Positions 1 to 8,487 of a stretch of DNA of 64,000 nucleotides are shown here, piece by piece. The stretch's first letter is position 1, and each line of letters starts with the position of its first letter. Below the pieces are notes generated by a model. It ran no database searches, was not told the DNA's origin, and was given only the letters and a program-made list of their open reading frames with translations. Origin of the DNA: JANSYL01 sp963921255 (GTDB lineage: Bacteria > Pseudomonadota > Alphaproteobacteria > Rhodobacterales > Rhodobacteraceae); NCBI GenBank assembly GCA_963921255.3, contig CAWUEW020000001.1, positions 496,001 to 560,000 on the forward strand. Direction: 5' to 3'. The translations under genes were made by a program, and so were the position numbers.

Positions 1-2
1 CG

Positions 3-335
3 TGGCTGGCGCAGGAAGCGGCGAACGCGGCGGAGGAAACCGGCACACAGATCACGATGACCCATCGCATTTCGGGCGAGGCGTTCCTGACGCCCCCGGG
101 GGATCTGTCCGAGCTGGTGACGCGGGCGATCCACAAGGAAACCAACCAGAACCCGGTTTTGTCGACGACCGGGGGCACCTCGGATGCGCGGTTTGTGAAA
201 TCGCACTGCCCGGTGGTCGAGTTCGGGCTGGTCGGCCATCGTATGCACGAGGTGGATGAGCGGGTCTGGATGCAGGACATCACCGACCTGAAGCGGATTT
301 ATGGGCGCATCCTGACCGACTATTTCGCGGATTGA
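3..335 (+). CDS. dapE: Succinyl-diaminopimelate desuccinylase, C-terminal part
   Basis: Only the last 110 codons are present; the reading frame is open to the left edge of the window. The residues match the C-terminal catalytic region of the M20-family zinc enzyme DapE, including the stretch STTGGTSDARF and the closing EFGLVGHRMHEVDE segment that carries a metal-ligand histidine region. DapE hydrolyses N-succinyl-LL-2,6-diaminopimelate to LL-diaminopimelate and succinate in lysine and peptidoglycan precursor synthesis. dapD of the same branch lies 4 kb away on the opposite strand and dapF 30 kb away. The true start lies outside the window. Confidence 0.93.
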   Translation, partial: WLAQEAANAAEETGTQITMTHRISGEAFLTPPGDLSELVTRAIHKETNQNPVLSTTGGTSDARFVKSHCPVVEFGLVGHRMHEVDERVWMQDITDLKRIYGRILTDYFAD

Positions 336-401
336 TCCCGCGGCGCATCGCGGCCCCTGTTTCTCAATGACGCGACCGACCGGGCGTGCTAGGCCGCAGG
401 C

Positions 402-2657
402 ATGGCCCGCCTTCCGACAAAATCCGAACTGCTGACATGGATCACCGACAATCCCGGTTCCCAGTCCAAGCGTGACATTGCCAAGGCCTTTGGCATCAAG
501 GGGGCGGCCCGGATCGACCTGAAGCGGATGCTGAAGGAGCTTGAGGCCGAAGGTCATCTGGAGAAGCGCCGCAAAACCTATCGCGACCCCGACAAGCTGC
601 CGCCAGTTGCGGTGCTCAAGGTGTTGCCGCCGGACGCGTTGGGCGATCTGTTCGCCAGACCGCTGGAATGGCAGGGCGACGGGCCGGAGCCCCGGGTTCT
701 GGTCTCGGCGCGGGCCACGGATCCCGCGATGGGAGAGGGCGACCGGATCCTTGCCCGCCTCGAGGAGATCAAGGGCGAGGATCACCAGTATGTCGCGCGG
801 CTGATCCGCAAGATCGGGACCAATCCGCGCAAGATTCTGGGCGTCTTCCGAAGCACGGCTGAAGGCGGGCGGATCGTCCCGATTTCGAAAGGGGCTGACA
901 AGGAATGGCAGGTGCGCCCGTGCGATACCCACGGCGCCCGCGATGGCGAGTTGGTGGAGGGCGAGCAGGCTGGCCCGAAATCCCGTCTGGGCCTGGCCCG
1001 GGCGCGGATCATGACCCGCTTGGGCGATCCCGGCGCGCCGCGGGCTGTCAGCCTGATTGCCATCCACGAACATGGCATTCCCGATGCCTTTGCCGATGCC
1101 ACACTGGCCGAGGCGGATCAGAGTGAACCGGCGGGATTGGGCACCCGCGAGGATTTGCGTGACCTCCCGCTGATCACGATCGACCCGAGCGATGCGCGCG
1201 ACCATGACGATGCGTGCTACGCCCATGCCGATGACGACCCCAAGAACCCCGGCGGGCATGTCATCTGGGTCGCGATTGCCGATGTCGCGCACTACGTGCG
1301 CCCGGGCACGGCGCTGGATCGCGAAGCCCGCAAGCGGGGCAACTCCACCTATTTTCCGGACCGTGTGGTGCCGATGCTGCCCGACCGGTTGTCGGGGGAT
1401 TTGTGTTCCCTGCATCAAGGTGTGCCGCGCGCCTGTCTTGCGGTGCGCATGGTCATCGACGCCCATGGACAGAAGCGCGACCACCGGTTTGTGCGCGGTT
1501 TCATGCGGTCGCAGGCGTCGCTGAACTATGTCGAGGTGCAGGACGCGATTGACGGAACTCCGAACGCGCGGACCGAACCCTTGCTGGACGGGGTGCTGCG
1601 CCCGTTATACGCGGCCTATGCGGCCCTCAAAACCGCGCGGGAAGAGCGTCAGCCCCTCGATCTGGACCTGCCGGAACGGCAAATTGTCCTGAGCGAAGAG
1701 GGCGAGGTCACATCGGTCCGGTTCAAGGATCGGTTGGATGCCCACAAGCTGATCGAAGAATTCATGGTGCTGGCCAATGTCGCGGCGGCGGAAACGCTGA
1801 TCGCAAAACGCCAACCCCTCTTGTTCCGCGTGCATGAGGAGCCTGTACCGGAGAAACTGGAGGCCTTGCGCGAAACGGCCGGGGCCAGCGGGTTCACCCT
1901 GGCCAAGGGTCAGGTTCTGCAGACACGGCACCTGAACGCGCTGCTCCATGCGGCGCAGGACACCGAGTTTGATGAACTGATCAACATGACCACGCTGCGT
2001 TCGATGCAGCAGGCCTATTATTTCCCCGAGAATTTCGGCCATTTCGGGTTGGCTCTAAAGGCCTACGCGCATTTCACATCCCCGATCCGGCGGTATGCGG
2101 ACCTGATCGTGCACCGGGCGCTGATCTCGGCCCATGGGTGGGGCCGCGACGGGTTGAGCCCGGAGGGGGTTGAGCGTCTGGATGACACCGCCAAGCACAT
2201 TTCAGACACCGAGCGCCGGTCGATGGCGGCTGAACGCGACACGACAGACCGCTATCTCGCCGCCTATCTGAGCGACCGGGTCGGCAGCACGATGACAGGC
2301 CGGATCTCGGGCCTTGCGCGGTTCGGGGCGTTTGTGAAGCTGGATGAAACCGGGGCCGATGGCCTGCTGCCGATGCGGGCCTTGGGGCAGGAGTATTTCC
2401 ATTTCGACGCTGACAGCCAAACGCTGATGGGGTCCGACACCGGGTTGACGATTTCCATTGGCGATCCGGTTGTGGTGAAACTGGCCGAGGCGGTGCCGGT
2501 CACGGGTGGCCTCGTGCTTGATCTGGTCGAGATTGATGGGCGCAAAACCTCCGGTGGTGCACGCCGTCGGGGCCGGTCATCGTCCTCGCGCCGCAAGGCG
2601 TCGAAGACCACGAAGAAGCGGTTGAAGCTGGACAAGAAGCGCCGGCGCAAGACCTGA
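402..2657 (+). CDS. rnr: Ribonuclease R
   Basis: A 751-residue RNB-family 3'-5' exoribonuclease, the usual length for RNase R. An N-terminal winged-helix-like region (about 1-60) precedes cold-shock/OB segments. The RNB catalytic domain starts near residue 250, with the acidic metal site DPSDARDHDDA at 261-271. An S1 RNA-binding domain spans roughly 630-705. The last 35 residues are an extremely basic Arg/Lys/Ser tail, as in other RNase R enzymes that unwind structured RNA. It degrades structured mRNA and rRNA fragments in the cytoplasm. The ATG at 402 is the only start that keeps the whole N-terminal domain. Confidence 0.96.
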   Translation: MARLPTKSELLTWITDNPGSQSKRDIAKAFGIKGAARIDLKRMLKELEAEGHLEKRRKTYRDPDKLPPVAVLKVLPPDALGDLFARPLEWQGDGPEPRVLVSARATDPAMGEGDRILARLEEIKGEDHQYVARLIRKIGTNPRKILGVFRSTAEGGRIVPISKGADKEWQVRPCDTHGARDGELVEGEQAGPKSRLGLARARIMTRLGDPGAPRAVSLIAIHEHGIPDAFADATLAEADQSEPAGLGTREDLRDLPLITIDPSDARDHDDACYAHADDDPKNPGGHVIWVAIADVAHYVRPGTALDREARKRGNSTYFPDRVVPMLPDRLSGDLCSLHQGVPRACLAVRMVIDAHGQKRDHRFVRGFMRSQASLNYVEVQDAIDGTPNARTEPLLDGVLRPLYAAYAALKTAREERQPLDLDLPERQIVLSEEGEVTSVRFKDRLDAHKLIEEFMVLANVAAAETLIAKRQPLLFRVHEEPVPEKLEALRETAGASGFTLAKGQVLQTRHLNALLHAAQDTEFDELINMTTLRSMQQAYYFPENFGHFGLALKAYAHFTSPIRRYADLIVHRALISAHGWGRDGLSPEGVERLDDTAKHISDTERRSMAAERDTTDRYLAAYLSDRVGSTMTGRISGLARFGAFVKLDETGADGLLPMRALGQEYFHFDADSQTLMGSDTGLTISIGDPVVVKLAEAVPVTGGLVLDLVEIDGRKTSGGARRRGRSSSSRRKASKTTKKRLKLDKKRRRKT

Positions 2658-2801
2658 GACCTTTGGCGGATTACCGCGATGTTCGGGGCGGCGATCTCGG
2701 CAATCGGTCGCCCATTGTTGTCCAATGGGATGTTGATGGGCGCGAATCCGCATATATTGTCGACAGTTCGAGCACAAAAAACAAAGGGCGAGCGCCTCAG
2801 A

Positions 2802-4154
2802 ATGCCCCGTTCCGTTTCCCTTGCCGCCGCGGCCCTCGTGGCATTGACGGCATCTGCGCAGGCCTCTCCGCCGATAACATCGCTGCGGCCCGAGCCACGG
2901 CCCCTTGCGGGCGAAGTGCGGCTGGCCATCGTGTCGACCCTGGACAGTCGACTGGCCGTCGATCGTTCGATCCGGCCGGTTCTGCGTGGCAGCGTGACCG
3001 AAACCGTGGAGATCACCGAGGTGCCGACCGAAGACGACCTGGCCTTTGCGCGTTGGCTGGACCGGTTCCAGACCCGCGCCCGCGCGGCAGGCATTCGACA
3101 AACGACCCTGGACGCGGCGTTCGCGGAGGTGGAGCTGGACGCGCGCGTGATCAGCCGCGACCAGAACCAAGCCGAGTTCACCCGCGCCTTGTGGGATTAC
3201 CTCGATAGCGCCGTCTCGGACACGCGCATTGCCAATGGGCGCAGCGCATTGGAAGAAAACCGCGACACGTTGCGCGCGATTGAACGGCGCTATGGGGTCG
3301 AGGCCGAAGTGGTGGTCGCGGTCTGGGGTCTGGAAAGCGCCTATGGGGCGATGCGCGGCTCGACCGATATCATTCAGGCGATGGCAACATTGGCCTATGA
3401 CGGGCGGCGGCAGGCATTCTTCGAATCCCAGTTGATCGCCGCCTTGCGTATTCTGCAATCCGGGGACGTGCCCGCACGCCAGATGACTGGATCCTGGGCT
3501 GGTGCCATGGGGCATACGCAGTTCATGCCAACCAGTTACCTGGACTACGCCGTCGATTTCACCGGCGATGGGCGTCGCGATATCTGGTCGGATGATCCAA
3601 CGGATGCGCTGGCCTCAACCGCGAATTACCTGTCCGAATTTGGATGGACGCCGGGACAGCCCTGGGGGATGGAGGTGCGCCTGCCGGACGGCTTCGACTA
3701 TTCCCAAACGGGGGAGCGTATCAAACGCAGTGTCGATTTCTGGCATCGCGCCGGTGTGCGGTTGGCCGGAGGCGCCCGCATTCCCGATCACGGTCGATCT
3801 TCGATCCTGTTGCCGGCGGGCGCGCAGGGGGTGGCCTTTGTCATCTTCGACAATTTCCACGTGATCGAGCGCTATAATCCGGCGGATGCCTACGTGATCG
3901 CGGTCGGCCATCTGTCGGACCGCATCACCGGGGGCGCGCCGTTCCGGGCCGGTTGGCCACGCGACGACCGCGCCCTGACCCGGGACGAGCGCGAAGAGCT
4001 GCAGGAACGCCTGACCCGTGCCGGGTTTTCCACGCGCGGGATCGACGGCATTCTTGGTCCGAACACGCTTGAGGCCGTGCGCCGGTATCAGGCGTCCATT
4101 GGATGGACGCCCGACGGGTATGCTTCCCTGCGGGTGTTGGACCGGTTGCGCTGA
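2802..4154 (+). CDS. Lytic murein transglycosylase (MltB family) with peptidoglycan-binding domain
   Basis: The frame is open from 2679, but I choose the ATG at 2802 because it begins a clean signal peptide (MPRSVSLAAAALVALTASAQA). The 450-residue protein has an SLT_2/MltB-type catalytic domain (about 75-375). The likely catalytic glutamate is E178 in WGLESAYG, followed by the family pattern GSWAGAMGHTQFMPTSY. A C-terminal PG_binding_1 domain occupies the last 60 residues. It would cleave the MurNAc-GlcNAc bond with 1,6-anhydro ring formation in the periplasm. It converges with dapD, with only 5 bp between the stops. Confidence 0.93.
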   Translation: MPRSVSLAAAALVALTASAQASPPITSLRPEPRPLAGEVRLAIVSTLDSRLAVDRSIRPVLRGSVTETVEITEVPTEDDLAFARWLDRFQTRARAAGIRQTTLDAAFAEVELDARVISRDQNQAEFTRALWDYLDSAVSDTRIANGRSALEENRDTLRAIERRYGVEAEVVVAVWGLESAYGAMRGSTDIIQAMATLAYDGRRQAFFESQLIAALRILQSGDVPARQMTGSWAGAMGHTQFMPTSYLDYAVDFTGDGRRDIWSDDPTDALASTANYLSEFGWTPGQPWGMEVRLPDGFDYSQTGERIKRSVDFWHRAGVRLAGGARIPDHGRSSILLPAGAQGVAFVIFDNFHVIERYNPADAYVIAVGHLSDRITGGAPFRAGWPRDDRALTRDEREELQERLTRAGFSTRGIDGILGPNTLEAVRRYQASIGWTPDGYASLRVLDRLR

Positions 4155-4159
4155 CGCGA

Positions 4160-4987
4160 TCAGTCGCGCAGCAGCTCGTTGATCGAGGTTTTGGAGCGGG
4201 TCTTTTCATCGACGCGTTTCACGATCACGGCGCAATACAGGCTGACGCCGTTCTTCGATGGCATCGACCCGGCCACCACGACCGAGCCTGCGGGCACTTC
4301 GCCGTACATGACGTCGCCCGTCTCGCGGTCGACGATCTTGGTCGACTGGCCGATGAACACGCCCATCCCAAGGACCGAGCCTTCGCGCACGATCACACCT
4401 TCCACAACCTCGGAGCGGGCCCCGATGAAGCAGTTGTCTTCGATGATGGTCGGCCCCGCCTGCATGGGTTCCAGCACGCCGCCGATGCCGACGCCGCCTG
4501 ACAGGTGCACATTCTTGCCGATCTGCGCGCAGGAGCCCACGGTCGCCCATGTGTCGACCATGGTGCCGCTGTCGACATAGGCGCCCAAGTTCACGAAAGA
4601 TGGCATCAGAACGACGCCCGGTGCAATGAAGGCGGATTTGCGGACCACGCAGTTCGGCACGGCACGGAACCCGGCAGCGCCCCATTCGTTTTCGCCCCAT
4701 CCGGCCCATTTGCTGTCGACCTTGTCCCACCAGGACCCGCCTTGCGCCGAACCGGACTGCATCTCCATGTCCTTCAGGCGGAAGCCCAAGAGCACGGCCT
4801 TCTTGGCCCATTGGTTCACGTGCCAGCTGCCATCCTCGCGCTTTTCGGCGACGCGCAGGGTGCCGCCGTCCAGCGCGTTCAGCGTGTCTTCGATGGCTTC
4901 GCGGGTTTCGCCGGTGGTGGCGGGGGTGATCGTATCGCGTGCCTCCCAGGCGGCTTCGATCGCGGTTTCAAGGGCAGCATTGGACAT
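4160..4987 (-). CDS. dapD: 2,3,4,5-tetrahydropyridine-2,6-dicarboxylate N-succinyltransferase
   Basis: A 275-residue DapD. The start is set at the ATG at 4987 because GGAGG lies just upstream and the product then begins MSNAALETAIEAAWEAR, as in the family; the longer open frame to 5038 adds an unrelated leader. The C-terminal half shows the left-handed beta-helix hexapeptide pattern (runs such as IIEDNCFIGARSEV and GSVLGMGVFIG). It transfers succinyl from succinyl-CoA to tetrahydrodipicolinate, the first committed step of the succinylase branch, two steps before DapE. It is apparently monocistronic. Confidence 0.97.
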   Translation of the reverse strand: MSNAALETAIEAAWEARDTITPATTGETREAIEDTLNALDGGTLRVAEKREDGSWHVNQWAKKAVLLGFRLKDMEMQSGSAQGGSWWDKVDSKWAGWGENEWGAAGFRAVPNCVVRKSAFIAPGVVLMPSFVNLGAYVDSGTMVDTWATVGSCAQIGKNVHLSGGVGIGGVLEPMQAGPTIIEDNCFIGARSEVVEGVIVREGSVLGMGVFIGQSTKIVDRETGDVMYGEVPAGSVVVAGSMPSKNGVSLYCAVIVKRVDEKTRSKTSINELLRD

Positions 4988-5095
4988 GGGGAGGGCCTCC
5001 GTAACTTTGTTCCCTGCCGGGTACTGCGCCAAGACCAAAGGGGCAAGGGAATTTGCTGAGATGTTTGACCAACGGGGTCGCGGGGCACCGGGCCA

Positions 5096-5824
5096 TCAGG
5101 CTGCGGCCTTGGGCGCCATTTGCGGCCAAGGCGGGAGGTCGTTGAGGCGGTGTTCCAAATCGGCATTGAATGCCGAGAGGTCTTGATCGGTGTCCAGCCG
5201 GTTCTCCAGAACCTCAATTGTCATCTCCACATGTCGCCGCCCGCGCAGCCCGGGAATAAAGGACCAGAACAGATCGTACTTTGGACGATCAAACCGGCTG
5301 AGTCCTTGCAGCCGTATGATCACCACGGGTTTTTCAGGCGCGGATTTGACCAGTTCATAGGCCCCGGAAAAATGCGGTTGAATGATTTCCCGTGGCTGAC
5401 GTTTGGCCATGCCCCCGGGAAAAAGCAGCACAAACCCATCCTTGCCCGAAAGGATGGCACGCAGCTTGGCAAAGGCTTCGACCTTGCGGGCTGCGCGTTT
5501 CTCGGCGGGCCATGTCTTCGGAGAACTAAGCGGCACGGCCCCGGCCACGGCCATGACCGGCCATTGCAGAGGGTGAAAATACTCATTGTAGTGCACCGCC
5601 GGGCGCATCCGTCGCGTGGCGTAGAGTGATGCAAGGATCAAAGGGCCATCCAGCTTGCTGACATGGGTGGCCAGAACAATCGCGCCATTCGGGAGATCGG
5701 TCAGGTGATGCCGACCCGTGCAGCTGATGTTGTAAAAGAGGGTCAGGAACATCCGCAGGACCACGGAAATAAAGTGCCGCGTCCACTTGCCCAATGTCCG
5801 ATCTATGAGGTGCCCGTTCTTCAT
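5096..5824 (-). CDS. 1-acyl-sn-glycerol-3-phosphate acyltransferase-like (PlsC/LPLAT family)
   Basis: A 242-residue membrane-associated acyltransferase. The HX4D catalytic motif is HVSKLD at residues 54-59, preceded by a hydrophobic segment (about 18-33), and the substrate-binding block FPGG follows near residue 129. The start is the ATG at 5824, supported by GGAGGC upstream; the open frame to 5968 runs through the divergent LOG gene. The family acylates lysophosphatidate or related lysophospholipids at the inner membrane. The exact acceptor cannot be read from sequence. It is transcribed divergently from the LOG-family gene, with 62 bp between starts. Confidence 0.85.
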   Translation of the reverse strand: MKNGHLIDRTLGKWTRHFISVVLRMFLTLFYNISCTGRHHLTDLPNGAIVLATHVSKLDGPLILASLYATRRMRPAVHYNEYFHPLQWPVMAVAGAVPLSSPKTWPAEKRAARKVEAFAKLRAILSGKDGFVLLFPGGMAKRQPREIIQPHFSGAYELVKSAPEKPVVIIRLQGLSRFDRPKYDLFWSFIPGLRGRRHVEMTIEVLENRLDTDQDLSAFNADLEHRLNDLPPWPQMAPKAAA

Positions 5825-5886
5825 CTTTGCCTCCACACCGCGTAGGTATGGACGGGAAACGCCAACCCAAGGTGGGGAAATCCTCC

Positions 5887-6726
5887 ATGAAAGACGAACG
5901 CCGCCCATTGCGCGACGCGCATCAGGACATTGATGCCGCCAAGCATTTGCCCGACACGCCGCAGGCACGCTCGCCCGCGTATCGGTTGGCCTTTGCCGAT
6001 CCGGATTTCCTGTGCCAGGACGAGTTGCGCCCGGTGCGGCTGCAACTGGAGTTGCTGAAGCCCGAGTTGGAACTGGATGCGCGCGGGATCAAATCGACGA
6101 TTGTCCTGTTTGGCGGGGCTCGCATTCCGCGCCCCGAGGCGGCGTCAGGCGCGAAATCCGCGAAACTGGCGGAGATGAGCCGCTACTACGACGAAGCGCG
6201 CCAGTTTGCGAAAGCGATCACCGAGCGCAGCGTGACGACGGGGTGTACGGAAAACGTGGTGGTGACGGGGGGTGGCCCCGGTGTGATGGAGGCGGGAAAC
6301 CGCGGCGCATCCGAGGCCGGCGGCTGTTCCATCGGGCTGAACATTGTTCTGCCGCATGAACAGGAGCCGAACCATTTCATCACGCCCGAGTTGTGCTTCA
6401 ACTTCCACTATTTCGGCATCCGCAAGATGCATTTCATGCTGCGCGCCAAGGCCATTGCCGTGTTCCCGGGCGGGTTCGGGACGCTTGATGAATTGTTCGA
6501 GGCGCTGACCCTGATTCAGACCGGCCGCATGGAGCAGGTGCCGGTGCTTCTGTTCGGGGAAAGCTTCTGGCGCGAGATCGTCAATTGGGATGCTCTGGCG
6601 GACGCAGGGACCATTGCGCGCGCCGATCTGGACCTGTTCCGGTTCGTTGAAAGCGCCGAAGACGCCTTGGCGGTCATCGACGGGTGGAGCTACACCGGCA
6701 AACGGGGTGAAATCCCCGGGCGTTGA
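5887..6726 (+). CDS. LOG family protein (cytokinin-riboside-monophosphate phosphoribohydrolase-like)
   Basis: A 279-residue Rossmann-fold protein of the lysine-decarboxylase-like/LOG family. Diagnostic motifs are GGGPGVMEAGNRGA (128-141) and PGGFGTLDE (194-202), which form the nucleotide phosphate pocket and active site. Members hydrolyse the N-glycosidic bond of nucleoside 5'-monophosphates; many were once mis-annotated as lysine decarboxylases. It is longer than minimal LOG proteins because of about 70 extra N-terminal residues, which is typical of the TIGR00730-type subgroup. ATGs at 5848 and 5827 are alternatives; 5887 was chosen for the GGTGGGG upstream. Substrate unknown. Confidence 0.85.
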   Translation: MKDERRPLRDAHQDIDAAKHLPDTPQARSPAYRLAFADPDFLCQDELRPVRLQLELLKPELELDARGIKSTIVLFGGARIPRPEAASGAKSAKLAEMSRYYDEARQFAKAITERSVTTGCTENVVVTGGGPGVMEAGNRGASEAGGCSIGLNIVLPHEQEPNHFITPELCFNFHYFGIRKMHFMLRAKAIAVFPGGFGTLDELFEALTLIQTGRMEQVPVLLFGESFWREIVNWDALADAGTIARADLDLFRFVESAEDALAVIDGWSYTGKRGEIPGR

Positions 6727-6731
6727 CCGGG

Positions 6732-7589
6732 TCAATCCGGCAGTTGAAGCTCGACAATCTCCGAGCGGAAGAAGGACGCGAAATTGTCGTCGGCGATGAG
6801 GGTGGCATAATGTGCGCCGTCGCGCTGCCAGATGGACACACCTTCAAGATTGCCGAAAAAGCCTGGGCCCGATTCCCAAACCGGCTCGACAGGTCCGAGC
6901 CCGTCTTCGGTCACCGCGTACCGGGTGAGCCGCGATTTGAACTCGGCGAATATGGTGAGGCCCCGTTCCAGCACGTAGAGCCGACCCGCGTCGTCGATAT
7001 CCAAACCAACCACACTGAACCCGTCGCTGCGCGGGATCGACGCGATCTGGGTCCAGACCCCGTCATCAAGCCGCCAGACCGGCGTGGCCGCGCCGCCCGG
7101 GGGACCTTCGGCAGCCGTGTACAAGCGGCCTTGCTGGTCGATGGCCAGGCCCTCGGGGCCGGCATTCGTTGGCAACGCCTCTGCATCGGGCAACGTGGGA
7201 AAGCGCCCAAGGTCCGCACCATCGGCCCCATGCTGAACAATGCGCATGTCCCCTTCGTAGGATACGATCGGCCCGTCCGGTGACAGCGCCAAGCCTTCGC
7301 TGTCCCCCAGATAGCGCGGGTTCGCGGCGTTCCCCAAACGGTGCACCGCGAGGATCGCGACGCCTGACAGCTGACCGGTGTCGGACCGCTCTAGGCCCAT
7401 CTCGATCAGCCATGCCCGATCCGAGACCACGGTCGCCGTGGCGCCATCGTCCGCCACTTCAATCGCCGAAAAACCGCCCATACCCGGCCCCTCAAGGCGC
7501 AGATCAAGGGCGCCGAACAACTCGGCCGTGTCAGCACACGCCGGAAGGGCGGCAACGGTCAGGGCCGCAAGGCCGATGAATGATCTCAT
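6732..7589 (-). CDS. Secreted esterase-like phytase-domain protein
   Basis: A 285-residue secreted protein with a signal peptide (MRSFIGLAALTVAALPACADTA). The body resembles the 'esterase-like activity of phytase' beta-propeller domain (Pfam 13449): repeated short strands with GLAIDQQGRLY and GLDIDDAGRLYVLERG, and an acidic pattern near DSEGLALSPDG. The family has calcium-dependent phosphoester hydrolase-like members, but the substrate here is unknown. The ATG at 7589 overlaps the stop of mepA (ATGA), so it is translationally coupled as the last gene of the UMF1-mepA operon. The longer open frame upstream is mepA sequence in another frame. Confidence 0.75.
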   Translation of the reverse strand: MRSFIGLAALTVAALPACADTAELFGALDLRLEGPGMGGFSAIEVADDGATATVVSDRAWLIEMGLERSDTGQLSGVAILAVHRLGNAANPRYLGDSEGLALSPDGPIVSYEGDMRIVQHGADGADLGRFPTLPDAEALPTNAGPEGLAIDQQGRLYTAAEGPPGGAATPVWRLDDGVWTQIASIPRSDGFSVVGLDIDDAGRLYVLERGLTIFAEFKSRLTRYAVTEDGLGPVEPVWESGPGFFGNLEGVSIWQRDGAHYATLIADDNFASFFRSEIVELQLPD

Positions 7590-8485
7590 TGTTCGCTCAG
7601 CAGTCCGACGCAGGCGCGGGGGAGATCCCCCAGAACCAGCGGTCCGCGTGGTCTTGGGGGCACGTAGTTCGGATCCGGCGGCGCCGGGTTCCGGATGCCG
7701 GCGGCGCGCAGGCGGGCTTCTTCGCACCCCTCGCCCGGCGGCGGTGGATCCTGATTTACGCAGTCCCGTGAACCGGGCGGGCAAGTCAGCCGAATGTGGA
7801 AATGATAATGGTGCCCGTTGGCGGGCCGGATGCGGCGCAACCAGTCGCGGTCACCGGTCGCATTCTCGCACATCCAGACCTTGGCGCCAGTGAACACGAA
7901 AATGCGGGCCACACGCGGATCGCTGGCCGCGAGGCGCAGAACCTCCATATGCTCGGCCGTCCAGTTCTCGCCGACGCTGGCGCCGCGTGCGCCCCGGGTC
8001 GAGATTGACGACAGCGATTCCCGCTCGTCCCGCGTCAGATCGAGGCGGTCGGGCGGAAGCATCCAGATATCGGCATCCAACCCGGACTGGTGGCTGATAT
8101 GCCCGGTGAGCATGGGACCGCCGCGCGGCTGTTGCATATCGCCGATGTAGAGCCCCTCCCATGAGGTCTGATTGGCGACCTGCTGGCTGAGCGACTGGAG
8201 GTAATCCACCAGGACTGGATGCCCCCAGTTGCGGTTGCGGCTGAGGCGCATGGCCTGCCAGGTGGGACCGGTTTCCGCGAGCTGCTCGGCCCCGGCAAGA
8301 CAGCCGTTCGAGTAAAATCCGATGGCTTCGGGCCGTCCCTCATCCGGCCCCCGCTCGGCCCCGAAGAACAGTCGCGCCTCCTGCGTGGACAAGGTCGCGT
8401 CGAGCGGGGGGTAATTGCGGTCGCCGCCGCTCAGGGTACAGGCTGCCAGGACCAGGGTCAGCGCAGGACCGAACCGTTTGAGCAT
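7586..8485 (-). CDS. mepA: Penicillin-insensitive murein endopeptidase, lipoprotein form
   Basis: A 299-residue LAS-family metallopeptidase. The zinc-site patterns are GHISHQSGLDADIW (128-141) and the late HYHFHIRL (about 227-233), both characteristic of MepA. It cuts DD- and LD-crosslinks between peptidoglycan stems in the periplasm. The start at 8485 follows GGAGGTGTGACC and gives a lipoprotein signal with lipobox LAAC (Cys16), so this version is probably tethered to a membrane; E. coli MepA is a soluble periplasmic protein. It sits 2 bp after the UMF1 transporter stop and overlaps the next gene by ATGA. Confidence 0.93.
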   Translation of the reverse strand: MLKRFGPALTLVLAACTLSGGDRNYPPLDATLSTQEARLFFGAERGPDEGRPEAIGFYSNGCLAGAEQLAETGPTWQAMRLSRNRNWGHPVLVDYLQSLSQQVANQTSWEGLYIGDMQQPRGGPMLTGHISHQSGLDADIWMLPPDRLDLTRDERESLSSISTRGARGASVGENWTAEHMEVLRLAASDPRVARIFVFTGAKVWMCENATGDRDWLRRIRPANGHHYHFHIRLTCPPGSRDCVNQDPPPPGEGCEEARLRAAGIRNPAPPDPNYVPPRPRGPLVLGDLPRACVGLLSEQ

Positions 8486-8487
8486 GG

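Noticed and set aside
4814..4822. CACGTG within dapD as a second parS site
   Set aside because: Flanks (GTTCACGTGCCAG) break the palindrome; this and other CACGTG hexamers in the window are ordinary coding sequence.
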